A stretch of 64,000 bases of DNA, from assembly GCA_017527905.1 (NCBI GenBank), contig JAFXPK010000030.1, positions 62,001-126,000 of the forward strand, read 5' to 3'. A program made the position numbers and the translations under genes. Below the pieces are notes generated by a model. The model was not told the origin of the DNA. It did no database searches and saw nothing but the letters and a program-made list of their open reading frames with translations. Positions 18,619 through 28,054 of the stretch are shown one piece after another. This stretch comes from Paludibacteraceae bacterium. Its GTDB lineage: Bacteria; Bacteroidota; Bacteroidia; Bacteroidales; Paludibacteraceae. Numbering within the stretch: position 1 is the first letter of the stretch; every line of letters begins with the position of its first letter.

Positions 18619-19254
18619 ATGAAGCAAATAATAATAATAGGCGCAAGAGGATTCGGAAGGGAGTGCTATGAACTATTCAAGAACAAAAAAGGATATAAGT
18701 GGCACTTTAAGGTAAAGGGATTCCTGGACGACAAAGCCGATGCATTGTCAGGCATGGAAGGTTATCCCCCAATCCTAGGCCCTGTCGAGACCTACCAGAT
18801 ACAAAAAAACGATGTATTTTTCTGCGCATTGGGAGATCCTATCCAGCGAAAAAAATATACGGAAATAATTTTGAGAAATGGCGGCGAATTTATATCTTGC
18901 ATAAGTGATTACGCATTAATCAATTTCACCGCCAAGCTAGGAAAGGGAGTTTTTGTAGGTGCGCATTCAATTATTTCCGCGAATGTGATTGTGGGTGACT
19001 TCTCCGTAATCCATCCGTTTTGCAATTTTGGGCACGACGCTAAAGTGGGCAAATATGGAGAAATCGAGTCATACACAGCATTGGGAGGGTATTCCGAAAT
19101 AGGGGAATACGTGACCATCCATCCGCACTCGACGGTATTACCTCGGATTCGTGTGGGTGACTATTCGACGGTTGGCTCAGGTAGCGTCGTACTGAAGGAC
19201 GTGAAGGAGCGGACGACCGTATTTGGTGTACCTGCAAAGGTATTAGATATTTAA
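18619..19254 (+). CDS. NeuD/PglD-like sugar O/N-acyltransferase
   Basis: Left-handed beta-helix acyltransferase. The N-terminal nucleotide-binding domain starts KQIIIIGARGFGRECYELF, typical of NeuD/PglD, and the C-terminal half has hexapeptide repeats (GKGVFVGAHSIISANVIVGD, IGEYVTIHPHSTVLPRIRVG) with the conserved His in FGHDAKVG. Such enzymes acylate nucleotide sugars or sialic acid-like sugars, usually from acetyl-CoA. Here it precedes an acyl carrier protein and three fatty-acid-type enzymes, so an acyl group made by that cassette is a plausible donor; that link is inference. Confidence 0.85.
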   Translation: MKQIIIIGARGFGRECYELFKNKKGYKWHFKVKGFLDDKADALSGMEGYPPILGPVETYQIQKNDVFFCALGDPIQRKKYTEIILRNGGEFISCISDYALINFTAKLGKGVFVGAHSIISANVIVGDFSVIHPFCNFGHDAKVGKYGEIESYTALGGYSEIGEYVTIHPHSTVLPRIRVGDYSTVGSGSVVLKDVKERTTVFGVPAKVLDI

Positions 19255-19284
19255 CTTTATTTACTTTAATTAAACGATTACGAA

Positions 19285-19518
19285 ATGAAAACTTTGGATG
19301 AATTTGTTGTTTTATTCGCAGAACAATTGGACGAAACAGATCCATCAAATGTAACTGCTCAGACTAAATTCCGAGATTTAGAGGAATGGTCGTCACTTTT
19401 GGCGCTTTCATTGATTTCCATGGTAGACGAGGAATTCGATGTGACGCTGAAGGGAGATGATGTGAAAAACTCCGAAACAATTGAGGATGTATATAATATA
19501 ATTGTTTCTAAGAAGTAA
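19285..19518 (+). CDS. Acyl carrier protein
   Basis: Small acidic helical protein (77 residues) fitting an acyl carrier protein. The expected phosphopantetheine site is in LEEWSSLLALSLISMVDEEF, with Ser37 as the likely attachment residue (SSL in place of the usual DSL). The IEDVYNIIV end matches helix 4. Its stop codon overlaps the start of the first KAS III gene (TAATG), so the two are translationally coupled. It is distinct from a housekeeping AcpP, which would normally sit next to fabF, and is likely dedicated to this cluster. Confidence 0.85.
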   Translation: MKTLDEFVVLFAEQLDETDPSNVTAQTKFRDLEEWSSLLALSLISMVDEEFDVTLKGDDVKNSETIEDVYNIIVSKK

Positions 19519-20591
19519 TGGCATATTTCGAATTTAAAGACGTTGAGTTGGTCGGTATGGCGGCAGGTGTTCCAAGTTTCATTGCGAACAACCTGCACCC
19601 ATTACCGGACGACGATGTGTCATCTGACTACGCCCCAGAGGACTTTGTGAAGAATATTGGTGTGCTGGAACGGCGCATAACCTACACACAGACAACCTCA
19701 GACTTGTGTTTCCACGCGACGGAGAGACTGCTTGCCGACCTGAAATGGAAACGGGAAGAAGTGGATGCGCTCATCCTCGTCTCGCAGACCAGAGACTACG
19801 CCACACCACCTACATCATGCATATTGCAAGATCGTCTAGGTTTCAGCAAAGGGACTTACTGCATAGATCTGACTCTAGGTTGTTCCGGATGGGTTTACGG
19901 ACTGCATACGGTCGCCTCTCTGCTCTCCACAGGCTGCATCAAAAAAGCCCTTTTAATGGCAGGAGACTCAAAAGCAGTACATCCGATGAAGCTCTCTCCC
20001 TTATTCGGTCATGCAGGTACGGTGACCGCCTTGGAATACAAGCCAGGAGCGAAAGGGTTTCAATTCCATTGTGGAACGGACGGCAGCGGATACGATGCGA
20101 TTATCGTTCCGGATGGTGGCACACGTCATCTAATGTCCCCAAGTTCTTTCCAATATGAAGAATGCGAGGACGGCATGAAGATGAGGATCCAGCCACGCAT
20201 GAAAGGTATGGATGTTTTCTCATTCGGCATCACGACAGCGCCAAAATCCATCAAAAAGATAGCGGAACATTTTGGATTCGACTACCAATCATACGACTAT
20301 CTGGTGCTCCACCAAGCCAATATGGCAATGAATAATATGATTGCCAAGAAGTTGAAAATGCCTGCAGAAAAAGTTCCATCCTGCATGTACCACTTCGGAA
20401 ACACATCCTCCGCCTCCATTCCAATGACGATTGTGACGGAACTGAAAGACAAGACGTCAGGGAAAGTGAATTTCTTATGTTGCGGATTCGGAGTCGGTCT
20501 TTCATGGGCCACGGTCGCTTTCACTACGGAGAACCTGTTCATCTCCGACCTTGTGGAAATAGACGAAGAAGGCAACGTCATTAACAAGTAA
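19518..20591 (+). CDS. 3-oxoacyl-ACP synthase III (KAS III) family, first of two
   Basis: Thiolase-fold condensing enzyme joining an acyl-CoA or acyl group with malonyl-ACP. The catalytic triad is visible: Cys122 in DLTLGCSGWVYGL, His265 in LVLHQANMAMN and Asn295 in HFGNTSSASIP. At 357 residues it is a little longer than E. coli FabH. The start overlaps the ACP gene and the paralogue follows 10 bases after its stop. Being in a capsule operon, it probably makes a short acyl group for sugar decoration and not membrane lipid. Confidence 0.9.
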   Translation: MAYFEFKDVELVGMAAGVPSFIANNLHPLPDDDVSSDYAPEDFVKNIGVLERRITYTQTTSDLCFHATERLLADLKWKREEVDALILVSQTRDYATPPTSCILQDRLGFSKGTYCIDLTLGCSGWVYGLHTVASLLSTGCIKKALLMAGDSKAVHPMKLSPLFGHAGTVTALEYKPGAKGFQFHCGTDGSGYDAIIVPDGGTRHLMSPSSFQYEECEDGMKMRIQPRMKGMDVFSFGITTAPKSIKKIAEHFGFDYQSYDYLVLHQANMAMNNMIAKKLKMPAEKVPSCMYHFGNTSSASIPMTIVTELKDKTSGKVNFLCCGFGVGLSWATVAFTTENLFISDLVEIDEEGNVINK

Positions 20592-20601
20592 TTCAAGAGA
20601 C

Positions 20602-21672
20602 ATGGCATTTCTAGAAATAAAAAACGTACGTATTACCGGTCTGGCTACCGCTGTTCCGAAGAATGTGATCAGCATTGACAATAAAGGATACGACGAGGAA
20701 TATATCGAAAGATTCATCGACCAAACAGGTATCGCGGAAAGACGGGGAAGCAACGAGCTCACATCCTCGGACCTTCTCGTAATGGCTGCTGAGCGCCTGA
20801 TGGAAGACCTCCATTGGGAAAAAGAATCGATAGACGCTATCCTGTGCGTCACGAACACGCCAGACTACACCTTGCCGATCAATGCTTGCATATTACAAGA
20901 CCGATTGGGATTAAACAGGGAATGTTACGCCCAAGACATCAGCCTCGGCTGTTCTGGCTGGGTTTGTGGACTAAACGTACTATCCGCTCTCCTGCGCGAC
21001 GGGAAAAACAAAAGGGGATTATTGCTGACTGGCGACTCGAAAAACACTTGGGGACCAGGCAACAACGCTCTATTGTTCGGATCAGCAGGATGCGCGACCG
21101 CATTGGAATATGACCCGAACAGCGATGGATTCAAGTTCGAGTTCGGCACCGACGGAAGTGGATATGATGCGATCATCATGCCAAAGAGCGGTATGCGCAA
21201 TATGAAACTTGACGAAAACTCATACAAAGAATTCATAGATTCGTTCAAGGAGCCAAACACTGTGCCGGACTTGAAACCTATCGACATCTTTTCGTTCAGC
21301 ATATCACATGCTCCGAAATCCATCAACGCATTATGCGAACATTTCGGACTCGATTACAAGGCATGTGATTATCTGGTGCTCCATCAGGCGAATAAGAAAA
21401 TCAACCAGCATATCCAAAAGAAGATGAAAATGGAGCCAGAAAGGACTCCTTCTTCGTTGAGACATTTTGGGAACACGATGGCGGCCAGTATTCCTATCAC
21501 CATCACGACTGAGCTCAAAGGTAAAGTGGAAAACAAGAAAACGAACTTCATCTGTTGTGGCTTTGGCGTAGGTCTTTCATGGGGAAGCGTCGCTTTCTCC
21601 ACAGAAAACCTTGTGATTTCGGATATGATAGAAGTAGATGACAATCAATTTGAGAATTTAAAATGGGTATAA
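20602..21672 (+). CDS. 3-oxoacyl-ACP synthase III (KAS III) family, second of two
   Basis: Paralogue of the preceding enzyme with an intact triad: Cys117 (DISLGCSGWVCGL), His261 (YLVLHQANKKIN) and Asn291 (HFGNTMAASIP). It differs from its neighbour through much of the substrate region, so the two probably act on different chain lengths or starters and are not redundant. The last ten bases overlap the reductase gene. Two condensing enzymes with one reductase would fit two successive two-carbon extensions. Confidence 0.9.
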   Translation: MAFLEIKNVRITGLATAVPKNVISIDNKGYDEEYIERFIDQTGIAERRGSNELTSSDLLVMAAERLMEDLHWEKESIDAILCVTNTPDYTLPINACILQDRLGLNRECYAQDISLGCSGWVCGLNVLSALLRDGKNKRGLLLTGDSKNTWGPGNNALLFGSAGCATALEYDPNSDGFKFEFGTDGSGYDAIIMPKSGMRNMKLDENSYKEFIDSFKEPNTVPDLKPIDIFSFSISHAPKSINALCEHFGLDYKACDYLVLHQANKKINQHIQKKMKMEPERTPSSLRHFGNTMAASIPITITTELKGKVENKKTNFICCGFGVGLSWGSVAFSTENLVISDMIEVDDNQFENLKWV

Positions 21673-22424
21673 CGAATAATCCATTTTCCTTAGAGGGAAA
21701 AACGATATTGATGACAGGTGCCTCATCCGGTATCGGTCAGGGATGCGCATTGATGGCGGCGCAAATGGGTGCGAAAGTCATCGTATGCGGCAGAAATGAG
21801 GAGAGGCTGAAGGAAACCATCAGCCAATTGCCAGGAGAGGGCCATTCGAGCTTCGCCGGCGAATTGACGGACCAGACAGTCATTGAGAAACTTGTGGCGG
21901 AAATACCTTCGTTGGACGGGGTGGTCTTTTCCGCAGGCATCTCCATGACAGCACCTTTCACCTTCTCCACTAGAGAGAAATTCGACAAAGTGTTCGACGT
22001 GAACTTCTTTTCCCCTATAGAAATCCTGCGACTTCTGGTGAAGAAGAAAAAGCTGGTCAATGGGGCTTCCGTGGTCTTCATATCATCCGTTGGAGGCAAT
22101 TTCGGCTTCTCCGTGGGCAATGGAATCTATGGAGCGTCGAAAGCCGCTCTGAACTCCATGGCACGGTTATGCAGCCTCGAATTGGCGCCGAAGAAAATAC
22201 GCGTCAATTCAATATGTCCAGGCATGGTGGTGACCCCTTTGGTGGAGGGATTCTCCGAGAACATCACCCAGGAAGCAATCCAAAAAGACATGGACTTTTA
22301 TCCTTTGAAACGATACGGCAGACCGGAAGACATCGCCGGCGGTGTCGTGTATCTATTGTCCGAGGCGGCGTCATGGGTAACCGGACAAGCCATTTGTATT
22401 GACGGTGGCATCACAGCTTATTAG
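21663..22424 (+). CDS. SDR-family reductase (FabG-like ketoreductase)
   Basis: Classical short-chain dehydrogenase with the cofactor motif TGASSGIG (residues 18-25), the catalytic Ser in VFISSVGG (about 143), and Tyr156/Lys160 in YGASK. GQAICIDGG near the C terminus is typical of FabG-like enzymes. At 253 residues it is standard. Overlap with the second KAS III gene and the nearby ACP make reduction of 3-oxoacyl-ACP the most likely reaction. The stop codon is the first unit of a TAG heptamer repeat. Confidence 0.88.
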   Translation: MGITNNPFSLEGKTILMTGASSGIGQGCALMAAQMGAKVIVCGRNEERLKETISQLPGEGHSSFAGELTDQTVIEKLVAEIPSLDGVVFSAGISMTAPFTFSTREKFDKVFDVNFFSPIEILRLLVKKKKLVNGASVVFISSVGGNFGFSVGNGIYGASKAALNSMARLCSLELAPKKIRVNSICPGMVVTPLVEGFSENITQEAIQKDMDFYPLKRYGRPEDIAGGVVYLLSEAASWVTGQAICIDGGITAY

Positions 22425-22470
22425 ACTTTAGATTATAGTTCCTAGACTTTAGACTATAGTGTTTAGATGA
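22422..22470 (+). repeat. Seven-base periodic TAG repeat at a gene end
   Basis: Seven consecutive heptamers each begin with TAG (TAGACTT, TAGATTA, TAGTTCC, TAGACTT, TAGACTA, TAGTGTT, TAGATGA). The first TAG is the stop codon of the reductase gene. Because seven is not a multiple of three, the array puts a stop codon in all three forward frames. A 21-base unit is also repeated twice with few changes. Confidence 0.85.
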
Positions 22471-22493
22471 TTTGAGGGGAGTTTGAGTAATTT

Positions 22494-23984
22494 ATGGCTG
22501 AAGAAGAATCATTAAGAAACAAGACAAAAAAGGGGCTTTTCTGGAGCGCATTGGAGCGTTTCGGAACGCAAGGCATATCTGCATTATTCGCCATTTTCCT
22601 TGCCAGGCTACTTTCGCCGGCTGATTATGGTTTGGTGGCGATGCCGATGGTGTTCCTTGCGTTGGCGCTATGCTTCATCGATAGCGGTTTCGGTTCCGCA
22701 TTGATCCGTAAGCCAGACCTGAAAGATGAGGACATCACGACGGCCTTCTTCTTTAACATCATCGCAGGAGTTGTCTGTTATGGCATACTCTTCCTCACTT
22801 CCCCCTTAATCGCTGATTTCTACAACGCACCGATCCTCGCATCCCTGCTGAAGGTATCAGCCCTGAGCATGCTCATCGGCTCACTCTGCACGGTACAACA
22901 AGCGTTGTTGACCAAGCAGATCGACTTCAAGCGCCAAGCGAAAATATCGTTGTGCGCCTCCATCGTGGGCGGGTCCATCGGTGTCGGATTAGCGCTCTAC
23001 GGCTTTGGCGTATGGGCTTTGGTCTTCCAAGCCATCTTCGCCCAGACAGTTCGCGCCATCCTATTGTGGCGGACGAGCACTTGGAGACCACACGGAAGAT
23101 GGTCAAACGAATCATTCCACTATCTATGGAACTTCGGAAGCAAGATGTTGGCATCAGGCATCCTCGACACACTCTATGTCAACATCTATCCGATCGTGAT
23201 AGGCAAGTTGTTCAAGCCCGCAGACTTAGGTAACTACACTACGGCAAACCACTTCGCCTCGATCCCCTCAAGCAATCTGACGGGTGTCCTGCAGCGCGTC
23301 ACCTTCCCGGTATTGAGCACGATACAAAACGACGACGAACGTTTAGCCCGCAACTACAGAAAGATACTTCGGCTCTCAGCCTTTATCGTTTTTCCTCTGA
23401 TGATGGGATTGTCATCCGCAGGCGAACCATTCGTCCGCATCTTCCTAGGAGACAAGTGGGAAGGTTGTATCATCCTATTGCAGTTAGCATGTTTCTACAT
23501 GATGTTTTACCCTATACATGCCATCAACCTGGATCTACTGCAAGTGAAGGGAAGATCCGACCTCTTCCTCAGACTGGAGATTATAAAGAAACTGATGGGC
23601 GTGGCCATAATGGTCATTGCGATACCACACGGAATAGTGGTCATGGTGGCGAGCGGTATCGTGACCTCCATACTCGCATTGGCCATCAACACATACTATA
23701 CGGGAAAGCTGATCAATGTGGGCTTCTTCAAACAAATGAAGGATATCTCACCAATCTTGCTAATCGGTATGTTCATGTGGAGCGTCATCATGATATTCAA
23801 CCATTATGTCCATAACATCTACATCGCTTTGCCGTGCGACATCGTCATCGGTGTGTTTATCTATTTATGCTGCGCGAAGCTGTTCTTGAAGGATGACCTG
23901 AAAGAGATCATCTCCATGATGCCCGCATCTATCAGAGGGAAATTGTCAGGTTTTATCGACGTTGATGAAATAGAGGAGAAGTAA
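22494..23984 (+). CDS. Wzx/WzxC-type polysaccharide flippase
   Basis: Polytopic membrane protein of the polysaccharide-transporter (PST) family, 496 residues with 12-14 hydrophobic helices. The start (KTKKGLFWSALERFGTQGIS, then LARLLSPADYGLVAMPMVF) is typical of the WzxC/TuaB-like group, and EPFVRIFLGDKWEGCI is a familiar loop in the second half. It is expected to move lipid-linked repeat units across the inner membrane. A second, different flippase gene begins five bases after its stop. Confidence 0.9.
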   Translation: MAEEESLRNKTKKGLFWSALERFGTQGISALFAIFLARLLSPADYGLVAMPMVFLALALCFIDSGFGSALIRKPDLKDEDITTAFFFNIIAGVVCYGILFLTSPLIADFYNAPILASLLKVSALSMLIGSLCTVQQALLTKQIDFKRQAKISLCASIVGGSIGVGLALYGFGVWALVFQAIFAQTVRAILLWRTSTWRPHGRWSNESFHYLWNFGSKMLASGILDTLYVNIYPIVIGKLFKPADLGNYTTANHFASIPSSNLTGVLQRVTFPVLSTIQNDDERLARNYRKILRLSAFIVFPLMMGLSSAGEPFVRIFLGDKWEGCIILLQLACFYMMFYPIHAINLDLLQVKGRSDLFLRLEIIKKLMGVAIMVIAIPHGIVVMVASGIVTSILALAINTYYTGKLINVGFFKQMKDISPILLIGMFMWSVIMIFNHYVHNIYIALPCDIVIGVFIYLCCAKLFLKDDLKEIISMMPASIRGKLSGFIDVDEIEEK

Positions 23985-23988
23985 GGAA

Positions 23989-25512
23989 ATGTCGAATTCA
24001 ACCCGCATAGCTAAAAACACGTTGTTCCTGTACGTGAGGATGTTTTTCATCATGTTGGTCACCCTTTTCACGAGCAGGGTGATTTTAGAGGTGCTTGGCG
24101 TAAATGATTTCGGAATCTACAATGTAGTGGGGGGCGTCTCCAGTTCGTTCGTGTTCTTCTCAAGCGCATTGTCCAATTCCACCCAACGTTTCTTGAACTT
24201 TAAGATGGGTGAGAACGACATGGCGGGTGCGAAGGCCGTATTCAACAATAGCGTCCTCATCTATTCGGCGATTTCAGCCATCGTTTTACTGATAGGAATA
24301 CCAGTCGGATACTGGTTTGTCACACATAAGTTGGTGATACCGGAAGAGAGGATGGACGCGGCGATAGGCGTATTCTTCGTGACCGTGTTCATGTTCGTCG
24401 CAACGATGATGCTCTCCGTCTACGATTCCGTACTGATCGCAAGGGAAAACATGAAGTGTTATGCTTTCGTCGGCGTGTTCGATGCGGTATCCAAGCTGGC
24501 GATTGTATATGCGTTGATGTTAACGGAAGGCGACCGGCTATTGCTCTACGCAGTGTTGCTCTGTATAGTGCACCTCATCTCGAAGATGATACCGGCGATC
24601 GTCTGTATGCGCAAATACGAGGAGTGTAAGTTCGCCTTGCACTACGACAAGACATTGGTGCGTCAATTATTCAGTTTCATCGGCTGGAACGGATTCGGAT
24701 GTGCGGTTTGGATGATCAACGGGCAAGGCATCAACATTCTGATCAATACCTTCTTCGGAACGGTGGTCAATGCGGCGAACGGAATCGCCACGCAGGTGAC
24801 GCAAGCAGTCAACAACTTCAGCGTCAATTTCTTCACGGCGGTGAGGCCACAGATCGTCAAATCGTTCGCCGCCAAAGATTACGAATATTTCAACAAATTA
24901 GTATACGCAAGCTGCAGGTTCTCCTTCTACATGACATGGATGGTATGTTTGCCTATCATGGCGAAGTCTGATTATATCCTGCAATTATGGTTGGGAAATC
25001 CACCCGAATACGCCAACAAGTTTGTGATCTGGACGTTATTGTTCAGCGCGATCAATGTCTTGACAAACCCAGTGTGGTGTGCGGCGCAGGCCTCGGGGAA
25101 AATAGCCAAGTTCATCATGATAGGAAGTTCGGTCTTCCTGATGGCCTTCCCGATCAGTTGGGTGATGCTTTCGTTCGGACATGAGCCGACCATTGTCTTT
25201 CAGGTAATGTGTGTGATGCGTTTAGCCTATCTGGTTACAATCACAAAGGTATTAGGCGGATACATCGACTTCCCGCTGAAACGTTTCTTAAAGAATGTGA
25301 CATTGCCCGTCCTGAAGGTGGGCGCAAGCAGTGCGTTGGTAGTATTTTACCTCGCCGGATTTTTCTCCGACAACATACATATGCTCTTCCTATTCGTCTT
25401 GATCACGGTTCTCATCACAGGAGTTTTTTCCTACATGATCGGAATGAACAGCAAAGAACGACAGATGTTAAAGGACAAAGCGATGGGTATCTTGCGAAAG
25501 GTGCGACGATAG
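23989..25512 (+). CDS. Second polysaccharide flippase (MATE/PST-like)
   Basis: Polytopic membrane protein of 507 residues in the MOP superfamily, distinct from its neighbour. The opening (RIAKNTLFLYVRMFFIMLV, LEVLGVNDFGIYNVVGGV) and the central VVNAANGIATQVTQAVNNFS are typical of the Bacteroidota group often annotated as lipopolysaccharide biosynthesis protein. It lies in tandem with the first flippase. One may serve block B and the other block A, where none was found; this is inference. Confidence 0.85.
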   Translation: MSNSTRIAKNTLFLYVRMFFIMLVTLFTSRVILEVLGVNDFGIYNVVGGVSSSFVFFSSALSNSTQRFLNFKMGENDMAGAKAVFNNSVLIYSAISAIVLLIGIPVGYWFVTHKLVIPEERMDAAIGVFFVTVFMFVATMMLSVYDSVLIARENMKCYAFVGVFDAVSKLAIVYALMLTEGDRLLLYAVLLCIVHLISKMIPAIVCMRKYEECKFALHYDKTLVRQLFSFIGWNGFGCAVWMINGQGINILINTFFGTVVNAANGIATQVTQAVNNFSVNFFTAVRPQIVKSFAAKDYEYFNKLVYASCRFSFYMTWMVCLPIMAKSDYILQLWLGNPPEYANKFVIWTLLFSAINVLTNPVWCAAQASGKIAKFIMIGSSVFLMAFPISWVMLSFGHEPTIVFQVMCVMRLAYLVTITKVLGGYIDFPLKRFLKNVTLPVLKVGASSALVVFYLAGFFSDNIHMLFLFVLITVLITGVFSYMIGMNSKERQMLKDKAMGILRKVRR

Positions 25513-25576
25513 ACATGCGTCTTTGAAAAATATAAATTGTAAATAGAAAACAGAGAATATAATTACTTGTGTATCA

Positions 25577-26725
25577 ATGAAGAAGGTGATGTTAGTCTTC
25601 GGAACACGTCCGGAGGCAATTAAGATGTGTCCATTGGTTAAAGAGTTTCAAAAGCACCCTGATGATTTTGAGACCATAGTTTGTGTAACAGGGCAACACA
25701 GAGAAATGTTGGATCAGGTGTTGAAGATTTTCGAGGTGAAACCTGATTATGATTTGAACATCATGAAGCAAGGTCAGGACCTGTATGATGTGACGGCCCG
25801 TGTCCTGACAGGCATGCGGGATGTTTTTGCGCAATGCAAACCTGATGTCGTGTTGGTCCATGGAGACACGACGACCTCCACGGCGGCCGCGTTGGCGGCT
25901 TTCTATCAGCAAATTCCTGTAGGACACGTCGAGGCCGGTCTTCGCACGCACAACATCTACAGTCCGTGGCCGGAAGAGATGAACCGTCAGATCACGGGAC
26001 GTATCGCGACTTATAACTTCTCTCCGACACCACTCTCTGAAAGCAACCTCAAGGAAGAGAAGGCTCACGGACAAATCTTCGTCACAGGCAATACGGTAAT
26101 CGACGCACTCCATATGGTGGTCGACAAACTAAAGGGAGATAAGAAGCTCGCCGACGAGCAAATCCAAGTATTGAAAAACGCCGGCTACGATGTGTCCCGC
26201 CTGGACAACGGTAAGAAGCTCGTGCTCATCACAGGCCACAGACGTGAGAACTTCGGCGACGGATTCATCAGCATGGTGACCGCCATGAAGGATCTTTCAG
26301 AGAAATACCCGGAGGTTGATTTCGTCTATCCGATGCACCTCAACCCGAACGTCCGCAAGCCGATCCACCAAGTGTTCGGCGAAGACCTCACGGCGTACGA
26401 GAACTTCTTCTTCATCGAACCGCTCCAATATCTGGAGTTCGTCTATCTAATGGAGAAGTCCACCTTGGTCCTCACGGATTCGGGTGGAATACAGGAAGAA
26501 GCACCGGGACTCGGCAAACCAGTGCTCGTCATGCGCGACACGACCGAACGTCCGGAAGCGCTTTCCGCAGGCACAGTGAAACTAGTCGGCACAGACTACA
26601 ACGCCATATTCGACAATGTCTCGGAACTATTGGACTCTCCGGAGGCCTACGAAAAAATGTCCAAGGCGGTGAACCCTTACGGGGACGGGCTTGCCTGCGG
26701 CAGAATCGTGAAAGCATTAAAGTGA
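25577..26725 (+). CDS. wecB: UDP-N-acetylglucosamine 2-epimerase (non-hydrolysing)
   Basis: Interconverts UDP-GlcNAc and UDP-ManNAc. The family is clear from KVMLVFGTRPEAIKMCPLV, VHGDTTTSTAAALAA, VGHVEAGLRTHNIYSPWPEE and LTDSGGIQEEAPGLGKPVLV. At 382 residues it is full length. wecC follows 78 bases later, and together they supply UDP-ManNAcA. UDP-GlcNAc is likewise the donor for WecA-type enzymes, so both uses draw on the same pool. Confidence 0.95.
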   Translation: MKKVMLVFGTRPEAIKMCPLVKEFQKHPDDFETIVCVTGQHREMLDQVLKIFEVKPDYDLNIMKQGQDLYDVTARVLTGMRDVFAQCKPDVVLVHGDTTTSTAAALAAFYQQIPVGHVEAGLRTHNIYSPWPEEMNRQITGRIATYNFSPTPLSESNLKEEKAHGQIFVTGNTVIDALHMVVDKLKGDKKLADEQIQVLKNAGYDVSRLDNGKKLVLITGHRRENFGDGFISMVTAMKDLSEKYPEVDFVYPMHLNPNVRKPIHQVFGEDLTAYENFFFIEPLQYLEFVYLMEKSTLVLTDSGGIQEEAPGLGKPVLVMRDTTERPEALSAGTVKLVGTDYNAIFDNVSELLDSPEAYEKMSKAVNPYGDGLACGRIVKALK

Positions 26726-26759
26726 ATTTTATAAAATACAACTAATAACAGACACGAAA

Positions 26760-26783
26760 ACGATTGGTTAACAGCCAATTCGT
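26760..26783 (+). other. Hairpin between wecB and wecC
   Basis: ACGATTGG (26760-26767) pairs with CCAATTCGT (26775-26783) with one bulged base around the loop TTAACAG, followed by a broken T-rich stretch (TTGTTCTTTT). It could pause or partly terminate transcription between the two genes. The T tract is interrupted, so this is weak. Confidence 0.4.
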
Positions 26784-26803
26784 TTGTTCTTTTAAGATTA
26801 TTT

Positions 26804-28030
26804 ATGTCTATGATTAACGTAATTGGATTGGGTTACATCGGACTTCCCACCGCTCTCATGATGGCGTCTCATGGTGTGGAAGTGATTGGAACGGACTACA
26901 ACAAGGAACTTGTAGCCACTTTGAACGAAGGAAAAACGACCTTCAAGGAAGACGGCCTAGATGAACTTTTCAACGCAGCTGTCAAAGCGGGCATCAAGTT
27001 CACCACCGAATACCAGAAGACGGACATGTACATCGTATCCGTGCCAACCCCTTACAACAAGTTCTCCAAGAAAGTGGACGCTTGTTATGTGGTGGCCGCA
27101 GTCAAGGAGGTGATGAAAGTTTGTCCGAAGGGCGCTACCGTCGTGGTGGAGTCCACCGTAAGTCCAGGCACAATGGATAAGTTCGTACGCCCGGTTGTCG
27201 AGGCGAACGGATTTGTCATCGGTAAGGACATCAACCTAGTACATGCGCCTGAGCGTATCATCCCAGGCAACATGGTCTATGAGTTGCTCCACAACAACCG
27301 CACAATCGGTGCCGACAGCAAGGAGATCGGAGAGAAGGTGAAGAAATACTACGCATCCTTCTGCCAAGGGGAAATCGTCGTCACGGACATCCGTACGGCC
27401 GAAATGACCAAAGTGGTGGAGAACACTTTCCGCGCAGTCAACATCGCCTTCGCGAACGAGCTCGCCAGAATCTGCCGTCACGACAACATGGATGTCTATG
27501 AGATCATCAAGATCTGTAACATGCACCCTCGCGTGAACATCCTTCAGCCAGGTCCTGGCGTCGGCGGACACTGCATCTCCGTGGACCCTTGGTTCCTCGT
27601 GGGCGACTATCCGCAGTTGGCGAAGGTGATTGACGAGTCCATGAAGACGAACGATAGCCAACCAACCTTCGTGCTGAACCGTATCTACGAGATCATGCAG
27701 GAGAACAACATCACAGACAACCGCAAGGTCGGCTTGTATGGCATCACCTACAAGGAGAACGTGGACGACTTCCGCGAGTCACCTACACTGCAGATGCTCG
27801 AAGCGCAAGAGCGCCATTTGGCTCGTCCGCTGAAATGCTACGACCCGTTCCTGAAGCAAGACATCGTGAAGAACCAGTTCCACGACTTCGACGAGTTCCT
27901 CAACGACGTGGACATGGTGGTGATCATGGTGAAACACGACCAAATCAAGCAAAACTGGGACAAGCTGAAAGGAAAGGTCATCCTGGATTGCCATAACATC
28001 TGTCCGTTGGAGGGTGTATATCACATCTAA
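26804..28030 (+). CDS. wecC: UDP-N-acetyl-D-mannosamine dehydrogenase
   Basis: NAD-dependent four-electron oxidation of UDP-ManNAc to UDP-ManNAcA. The Rossmann start INVIGLGYIGLPTALMMA, the central EMTKVVENTFRAVNIAFANE and the catalytic-cysteine loop GPGVGGHCISVDPWF (Cys257) are all present; YKENVDDFRESP is in the C-terminal domain. At 408 residues it is intact. An ATG two codons later is an alternative start. Placement after wecB makes the ManNAc substrate more likely than Glc or GalNAc. Confidence 0.94.
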   Translation: MSMINVIGLGYIGLPTALMMASHGVEVIGTDYNKELVATLNEGKTTFKEDGLDELFNAAVKAGIKFTTEYQKTDMYIVSVPTPYNKFSKKVDACYVVAAVKEVMKVCPKGATVVVESTVSPGTMDKFVRPVVEANGFVIGKDINLVHAPERIIPGNMVYELLHNNRTIGADSKEIGEKVKKYYASFCQGEIVVTDIRTAEMTKVVENTFRAVNIAFANELARICRHDNMDVYEIIKICNMHPRVNILQPGPGVGGHCISVDPWFLVGDYPQLAKVIDESMKTNDSQPTFVLNRIYEIMQENNITDNRKVGLYGITYKENVDDFRESPTLQMLEAQERHLARPLKCYDPFLKQDIVKNQFHDFDEFLNDVDMVVIMVKHDQIKQNWDKLKGKVILDCHNICPLEGVYHI

Positions 28031-28054
28031 CAACCGGGCATCGTACCAAACGGA

